Assembly: GCA_023955225.1 (NCBI GenBank)
Contig: JAGSGJ010000038.1
Coordinates: 1 to 18,618, forward strand
Length of the DNA: 18,618 bases
Direction of reading: 5' to 3'
Origin: Sulfurovum sp.
GTDB lineage: Bacteria > Campylobacterota > Campylobacteria > Campylobacterales > Sulfurovaceae
The notes beneath the pieces are model-generated. The model worked only from the letters and a program-made list of their open reading frames with translations, made no database searches and was not told the DNA's origin. Positions 14,809 to 18,618 of this stretch are shown piece after piece. Within the stretch, counting starts at the first letter, position 1; each line of letters opens with the position of its first letter. A program made the position numbers and the translations under genes.

Positions 14809-14989
14809 TCTTCCAATATCTCTTTCATATTTAATAGGACACACAGTGAGCAAAGCTCTCCGTGTTACGCTAACGCGAAGTTTTACGACTCAGCATTTAA
14901 TGCTTCCCATGCACTGCATTTTAATGCTTGTCTTCAGCAGAATACTCACGTAACTGGTTGCGTTAAACCTAATCTTCCAATATCTCTTT
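14805..14989. repeat. 21-bp perfect direct repeats bracketing an intergenic insert
   Basis: The 21 bases at 14805-14825 (starting CTAATCTTCCAATATC) recur exactly at 14969-14989, with 143 bp between. The right copy is the last 21 bases of the dedA coding region including its stop. The left copy overlaps the stop of the helicase gene. Either the end of dedA was duplicated or a short element inserted with an unusually long target duplication. Confidence 0.8.
14848..14955. repeat. Dispersed intergenic repeat element, copy B (expanded form)
   Basis: This copy has a hairpin GAGC-AAA-GCTC (14848-14858), then TACGCTAACGCGAAGTTT (14866-14883; 17 of 18 bases as in copy A at 6841) and a block starting TCTTCAGCAG and ending CTCACGTAACT (14931-14955; 19 of 25 as in copy A). 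Between the blocks it carries 47 bp absent from copy A, containing GCATTTAATGCTT and GCATTTTAATGCTT as imperfect direct repeats that are themselves self-complementary. It lies between convergent genes, so it may also act as a bidirectional transcription end. No coding frame is apparent. Confidence 0.65.
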
Positions 14990-15583
14990 TCTTCTTTTGT
15001 TTCTCACTATATAAAAAAGTGTGATCAATACCACACAGAGAAGTGCGATCAGTGTTGCAGACTGTAGATACTCAGAGATACGTGCTTCATTTGAACCCAG
15101 TACATAACCTAAGGCAACTAAAACAATCACCCAGATACCTGCACCCAAACCTGAATAAAAAGCAAATTTAGCCATGTTCATACATGCCAGTCCGGCAGGA
15201 AGAGAAATGAGTTGTCGTATACCTGGAATGAGTCTTCCATTAAAGGTAGAGAGTTCTCCATGTTTGAGGAAAAAAGCTTCGAGTTTATCTAACGTTTCTT
15301 CTTTAATGAAAAAATATTTACCATAACGTAAAATGAATTTTCTTCCAAAATGAATTGCCAGATAGTAGTTAAAAAGTGCCCCGGCTACAGAACCTACAAT
15401 ACCTGCTAATATGACCATATAAAGATTCATTTCACCTTTATATGCTAAATATCCTGCAGGTATCATGACAATTTCACTGGGAAAAGGAAAGAAGGTGCTC
15501 TCAAGGAACATGAGAAGAAAGATACCCCAATAACCCATATCACCAATGTAACCGACAATGGTTTGGGCTATCTCGTGTATCAT
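14969..15583 (-). CDS. DedA-family membrane protein
   Basis: A 204-residue membrane protein with the DedA (SNARE-associated/VTT) signatures: the acidic FLESTFFPFPSE near residues 27-38 and GRLIPGIRQLISLPAG near 116-131 including the conserved Arg, with helices at about 18-30, 53-75, 138-160 and 175-192. Family members include undecaprenyl-phosphate and phospholipid flippases and are needed for envelope integrity. The tail NKRRKEILED is encoded partly by the right copy of the 21-bp repeat. It lies 16 bp after accA on the same strand with no obvious ribosome site, so it is probably translated by coupling in the acpP-fabF-accA-dedA run. Substrate is not evident. Confidence 0.9.
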   Translation of the reverse strand: MIHEIAQTIVGYIGDMGYWGIFLLMFLESTFFPFPSEIVMIPAGYLAYKGEMNLYMVILAGIVGSVAGALFNYYLAIHFGRKFILRYGKYFFIKEETLDKLEAFFLKHGELSTFNGRLIPGIRQLISLPAGLACMNMAKFAFYSGLGAGIWVIVLVALGYVLGSNEARISEYLQSATLIALLCVVLITLFYIVRNKRRKEILED

Positions 15584-15599
15584 AAAAAGGTATTAGTCG

Positions 15600-16535
15600 C
15601 TATTCGCTATATGCGCCAACAGCTGTAAGTCTTTGATAACGTTGATCAAGCATTTCATCTTCAGAAAGTTCTCTAAGTGCTTTAACGCTCTCAAGAAAAT
15701 ACTTTTTAAGTACATCTGCTGCTGTTTGTTTATCACGATGTGCACCTATCAGAGGCTCATCAAGTACATCATCTATCAAACCATGTTCAAGTAGATAATT
15801 TGGTGTGATCTTTAATGCTTTTGTCGCAGCTTCTACTTTTGTTGGGTCATTCCATAAAATCGCAGAACATCCTTCAGGTGAGATCACGGCAAATACAGAA
15901 TAACGCATCATTGCAAGTTTATCTGCAACACCTATAGCAAGTGCCCCACCAGAACCACCTTCACCAATCACGATGGAAACCATTGGCACTTTCACAGAAG
16001 CAAATTCAAAAAGGTTTTTAGCGATAGCCTCACTCTGACCTCTCTCTTCTGCTCCAAGACCAGGGTATGCACCCGGAGTGTCTATAAGCATCAGTACAGG
16101 AATGTCAAATTTCTCTGCCATTTTTACTGCACGTAGTGCTTTTCTATACCCTTCAGGGTTTGGCATACCAAAGTTTCTTTTGATCTTATTTTTAACACCA
16201 CGACCTTTTTGTTCACCGATAAGCATCGTCTTCTGACCATTGATCCAACCGATGTAACATAAGATAGCCGGATCATCCCTAAATGCACGATCACCGTGGA
16301 TTTCATACGCATCATCCATCAAAAGTTTGATATAGTCTAAAGCATAAGGTCTGTCAGGGTGACGTGCAAGTTGAAGTTTTTGAAAGTCAGACAATGCTCC
16401 AAAAGTCTTTTGCACTTCTTTATCCAGCTCACTTTGATACTTATTTACAGCTTCGAAATTTGCGATGGCATGTGCCGATACAATTTCTTCTTGTATCTTT
16501 TCAATTTTGCTCTCAAAATCTAAATAAGTTGCCAT
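15600..16535 (-). CDS. accA: Acetyl-CoA carboxylase carboxyltransferase subunit alpha
   Basis: AccA with AccD transfers CO2 from carboxybiotin to acetyl-CoA, making malonyl-CoA. At 311 residues it is the usual length. LDFESKIEKIQEEI is the helical family N-terminus. The crotonase-like core shows GEQKGRGVKNKIKRNFGMPNPEGYRKALR, LIDTPGAYPGLGAEERGQSEAIA and VIGEGGSGGALAIG. SVFAVISPEGCSAILWND is also family-typical. AAGGA lies 8-9 nt before the ATG. It follows fabF by 10 bp. accD is not in the window, as expected for genomes where the subunits are dispersed. Confidence 0.97.
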   Translation of the reverse strand: MATYLDFESKIEKIQEEIVSAHAIANFEAVNKYQSELDKEVQKTFGALSDFQKLQLARHPDRPYALDYIKLLMDDAYEIHGDRAFRDDPAILCYIGWINGQKTMLIGEQKGRGVKNKIKRNFGMPNPEGYRKALRAVKMAEKFDIPVLMLIDTPGAYPGLGAEERGQSEAIAKNLFEFASVKVPMVSIVIGEGGSGGALAIGVADKLAMMRYSVFAVISPEGCSAILWNDPTKVEAATKALKITPNYLLEHGLIDDVLDEPLIGAHRDKQTAADVLKKYFLESVKALRELSEDEMLDQRYQRLTAVGAYSE

Positions 16536-16545
16536 GCATTAATCC

Positions 16546-17763
16546 TTATATTTTCTTAAAGATAACTACGCCGTTTGTACCACCAAAACCAAATGAGTTA
16601 CTCATTGCAATGTTGATATCTGCTTTTCTAGAAACATTGGGTACATAATCCAGATCACAGTTTTCATCTGGTGTTGTATAGTTGATCGTTGGAGGAAGTA
16701 CGCCATCTCTCATAGCCATAAGACATACAACTGCTTCTATGGCACCTGCGGCACCAAGACAGTGTCCTAATTGACCTTTTATAGAACTTACCGGAGGACA
16801 GTTTTCTTTACCGCCAAACAGTTCTTTAAGTGCTGCTGTTTCATTTTTATCATTGATCGGTGTTGATGTACCATGCGCATTTACATAGTCTACTTTTGGT
16901 TCACCGGCCATTTTATAAGCACCCTTCATTGCACGAAGAGGTCCATCCATTGTTGGTGTTGTAATGTGGTTTGCATCACCACTTTCACCAAATCCAATAA
17001 GTTCACCATAAATCGTTGCACCACGTGCTACAGCATCATCATAACTCTCTAATACCAGTGCAGCTGCACCTTCACCCATAACAAAACCATCACGATCAGT
17101 ATCAAACGGTCTAGAAGCTGTTTGAGGATCATCATTTCTTGTAGAGAGTGCTTTCATCGCAGCAAATCCACCGATACCTACTTCACAAATAGCAGATTCT
17201 GCACCTACAACCAACATTTTATCTGCCGTACCAACCATGATAGACTTTGCAGCTTCACTGATGGCATGCGTACCTGCAGCACAAGCTGTAACAGATGAAA
17301 GGTTTGGACCTTTGAGCCCTTGATAAATAGAGATAAATCCACCAAGCATATTGACAAGAGAAGAAGGGATGAAGAATGGAGAGATTCTTCTAGGTCCTCT
17401 TGTTGCACATACAACAGAATTCTTTTCAATATTTGGTAATCCACCTATACCAGAAGCAGAAGCCACACCAAATCTTTCCATATCTACGCCTTCTGGAAGT
17501 TTCGCATCCTCCATAGCTTCAAGAGCAGCTTTGAGACCAAGCTGTATAAATCTATCTGCTTTTTTTGCCTCTTTTGCGTCAAGCACAGTGAGTGGATCAA
17601 AATCTGTTATTTCCCCGGCGATGCTAACAGAATGTTTTTCTGTATCAAACAACCCGATATTTTTGATACCGCATTTTCCCTCTACGATCGCAGAAAATGC
17701 ACTTTCTTTATCTAGTCCTAGGGCATTTATCATCCCTAAACCTGTAACTACAACTCTTTTCAC
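16546..17763 (-). CDS. fabF: 3-oxoacyl-ACP synthase II
   Basis: FabF elongates acyl-ACP with malonyl-ACP in type II fatty acid synthesis. The 405-residue protein has the Cys-His-His triad: Cys161 (VTACAAGTHAI), His297 (NAHGTSTP) and His334 (LGHCLGAAG), and the C-terminal NSFGFGGTNGVV. The start is GTG with AGGAG six bases upstream (KRVVVTGLGMINALG is the family start). It lies downstream of acpP across 91 bp that hold a small hairpin and a TATATAAAT stretch, so it may have an extra promoter. accA follows immediately. Confidence 0.97.
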   Translation of the reverse strand: MKRVVVTGLGMINALGLDKESAFSAIVEGKCGIKNIGLFDTEKHSVSIAGEITDFDPLTVLDAKEAKKADRFIQLGLKAALEAMEDAKLPEGVDMERFGVASASGIGGLPNIEKNSVVCATRGPRRISPFFIPSSLVNMLGGFISIYQGLKGPNLSSVTACAAGTHAISEAAKSIMVGTADKMLVVGAESAICEVGIGGFAAMKALSTRNDDPQTASRPFDTDRDGFVMGEGAAALVLESYDDAVARGATIYGELIGFGESGDANHITTPTMDGPLRAMKGAYKMAGEPKVDYVNAHGTSTPINDKNETAALKELFGGKENCPPVSSIKGQLGHCLGAAGAIEAVVCLMAMRDGVLPPTINYTTPDENCDLDYVPNVSRKADINIAMSNSFGFGGTNGVVIFKKI

Positions 17764-17834
17764 TGGCTCTCCTATTCCATTTATATAAAATATATATTAA
17801 TACTTCAAAAAATACTAATAGATACTTTATTAAA

Positions 17835-17848
17835 TTCCCCGGAGGGAA
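17835..17848 (-). terminator. Weak hairpin after acpP, possible attenuator
   Basis: Reading leftward, TTCCC-TCCG-GGGAA forms a 5-bp stem six bases after the acpP stop, followed by TTTAATAAAG. It is a marginal terminator. It could let acpP message accumulate above the downstream fabF-accA message, which is common for ACP; this is inference. Confidence 0.4.
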
Positions 17849-17854
17849 CTCAAC

Positions 17855-18082
17855 TTATACGTTTTCGATAAATTTGATTGCGTCATTCACAGTTGCAATA
17901 GCTTCTGCTTGATCATCAGGGATTTCGATATCGAATTTCTCTTCAAGTGCCATTACTAATTCAACAACATCAAGACTATCAGCTCCAAGATCCTCTACAA
18001 ATTTAGACTCTTCTTTAACCTCATCCGGGCTCACGTTCAGTTGCTCTACAACTACTTCTTTTACATCATCAAATAATGCCAT
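17855..18082 (-). CDS. acpP: Acyl carrier protein
   Basis: A 75-residue acidic protein with the 4'-phosphopantetheine site Ser36 in LGADSLDVVEL, and EEKFDIEIPDDQAEAI as in housekeeping ACPs. It carries acyl chains between the fatty acid synthesis enzymes. AAGGAG lies 7 nt before the ATG, a strong site fitting a highly made protein. It is first gene of the acpP-fabF-accA-dedA run. fabG, which precedes acpP in many bacteria, is absent; a TonB receptor gene lies upstream on the same strand instead. Confidence 0.97.
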   Translation of the reverse strand: MALFDDVKEVVVEQLNVSPDEVKEESKFVEDLGADSLDVVELVMALEEKFDIEIPDDQAEAIATVNDAIKFIENV

Positions 18083-18118
18083 TGACTACTCCTTAAGTTT
18101 GTTATATTAATACGCATA

Positions 18119-18124
18119 AGTATA
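18119..18124 (-). promoter_or_regulatory. -10 box (TATACT) for acpP
   Basis: The reverse strand reads CATTTTTTTGTTATACT, ending 36 bp before the acpP ATG. The T-run before an extended -10 is the same pattern as the ppk and rpe promoters. Confidence 0.55.
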
Positions 18125-18292
18125 ACAAAAAAATGATAAAAAGCTTATATTTTTTATAAAATCCGTGTTTACGTGGAGAAAAGAGATAAAAAAGCGTCGA
18201 TAAGAACACCTTGGGACTAAATATCGTTTAGTGCAGAGATGACCATAAACTAACACATGGTATGACACCATGCGTCAATTGATTGTGTATGC
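18125..18292. other. Gap between TonB receptor 3' end and acpP promoter, with two stem-loops
   Basis: No credible gene is seen. Two hairpins are present: CATGGT/ACCATG (18256-18272, 5-nt loop), about 20 bp after the receptor stop, and ACTAAA/TTTAGT (18216-18232, 5-nt loop). Either could help end receptor transcription; the leftward reading also meets a T-run (CGCTTTTTTATC near 18185-18196). Confidence 0.4.
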
Positions 18293-18618
18293 TTAAAATT
18301 TATACTTAATATTTGTATAAAAATAACGTCCAGGTTCATTCATAAGTATGATATTAGAGTCTGCTGCTGATGTACCTGATGCAAGTAAACTTATATCTTT
18401 ATATGTGTTTGTTACCGCATATGTTGTATCAAATACATTGTCTACACCTACTGTTAGCTCAAAGTGATTACCAAATTTCTTTGTACCTTTTAAGTTTAGT
18501 ACTGCATATGCATCTAATTCCTGCTCACCATTGTCTATATCAAAATCTGTCCATTCATCAGATGCTATCACTTCAGCTCTCAATGCCAAGCTCTCATCAT
18601 AATCATAATTTACTGCAC
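18293..18618 (-). CDS. TonB-dependent outer-membrane receptor, C-terminal end only
   Basis: The frame is open from the right window edge to the stop at 18293, giving about 108 C-terminal residues of a larger protein. The alternating strands (ALRAEVIAS, LDAYAVLNLKGTKKF, FELTVGVDNVFDTTYAVTN) and the terminal GRYFYTNIKYKF ending in Phe are the last beta-strands of a TonB-dependent receptor; VxNVFDxxY is a hallmark. Such proteins import iron chelates, cobalamin or other metals/ligands using TonB energy. The substrate cannot be told from this part, and the true start lies beyond the window. Confidence 0.88.
   Translation of the reverse strand, partial: AVNYDYDESLALRAEVIASDEWTDFDIDNGEQELDAYAVLNLKGTKKFGNHFELTVGVDNVFDTTYAVTNTYKDISLLASGTSAADSNIILMNEPGRYFYTNIKYKF

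Noticed and set aside
15581..15602. A possible accA-dedA fusion or frameshift
   Set aside because: accA has a clean TAG and the family-length C-terminus; dedA begins 16 bp later with a normal N-terminus, so they are separate genes.
17351..17788. 145-codon plus-strand frame opposite fabF
   Set aside because: Antisense shadow of a complete fabF; Ser/Pro/Ala-rich composition and no ribosome site.
18107..18274. About 54-codon reverse-strand frame between the TonB receptor and acpP
   Set aside because: No ribosome site, composition dictated by T-rich promoter DNA, and it runs through the acpP -10 region.
18293..18589. Complete 98-residue protein starting at 18589
   Set aside because: The apparent start is an internal TTG; the frame continues open to the window edge with beta-strand-like sequence, so this is the tail of a larger receptor.

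Overview
The window looks like chromosomal DNA of a low-GC member of the Campylobacterota (Epsilonproteobacteria), most likely a free-living Sulfurovum/Sulfurimonas-type organism. This rests on protein flavour, on extended -10 boxes behind T-rich stretches with no clear -35, and on gene order. The order acpP-fabF-accA, the rpe-dnaQ pairing and rpmB beside a two-helix potassium channel all resemble, from memory, arrangements in Campylobacter jejuni and Helicobacter pylori. Species assignment is inference; no rRNA is present.

Left end (1-2112): two prepilin-like genes point away from each other across an AT-rich control region (381-627) holding phased A-tracts, a 17-bp tandem repeat and a perfect inverted repeat. 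Downstream of the rightward pilin is a membrane protein with a degenerate GGDEF domain that keeps an RxxD c-di-GMP inhibitory site. This is the most accessory-looking part of the window.

Middle (2157-8127): two small leftward genes, one coiled coil (ZapB-like in shape) and one ZapA-like in outline, are divergent from uvrB. Then come ppk (polyphosphate kinase), a gamma-class carbonic anhydrase and an EI24/CysZ-like membrane protein. A leftward operon rpe-trpF-dnaQ (10146-8124) meets the EI24 gene tail to tail with a 4-bp stop-codon overlap.

Right-middle (10428-14808): rpmB (L28), a K+ channel with an RCK domain lacking the usual glycine-rich motif, argJ overlapping the channel gene by 8 bp, a DUF465/YdcH-type small protein, an 18-codon hydrophobic leader ORF, and a DEAD-box helicase with a DbpA-type C-terminal domain.

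Right end (14969-18618): a leftward lipid-synthesis cluster acpP-fabF-accA followed by a DedA membrane protein, and the 3' end of a TonB-dependent outer-membrane receptor gene.

Most genes are housekeeping. The main unexplained structure is a short intergenic repeat present in two copies (6820-6883 and 14848-14955). The second copy has a 47-bp internal expansion and is bracketed by a perfect 21-bp direct repeat. Other points of interest are the pilin/degenerate-GGDEF module, the leader ORF before the helicase, and a 9-bp triplicate inside argJ.
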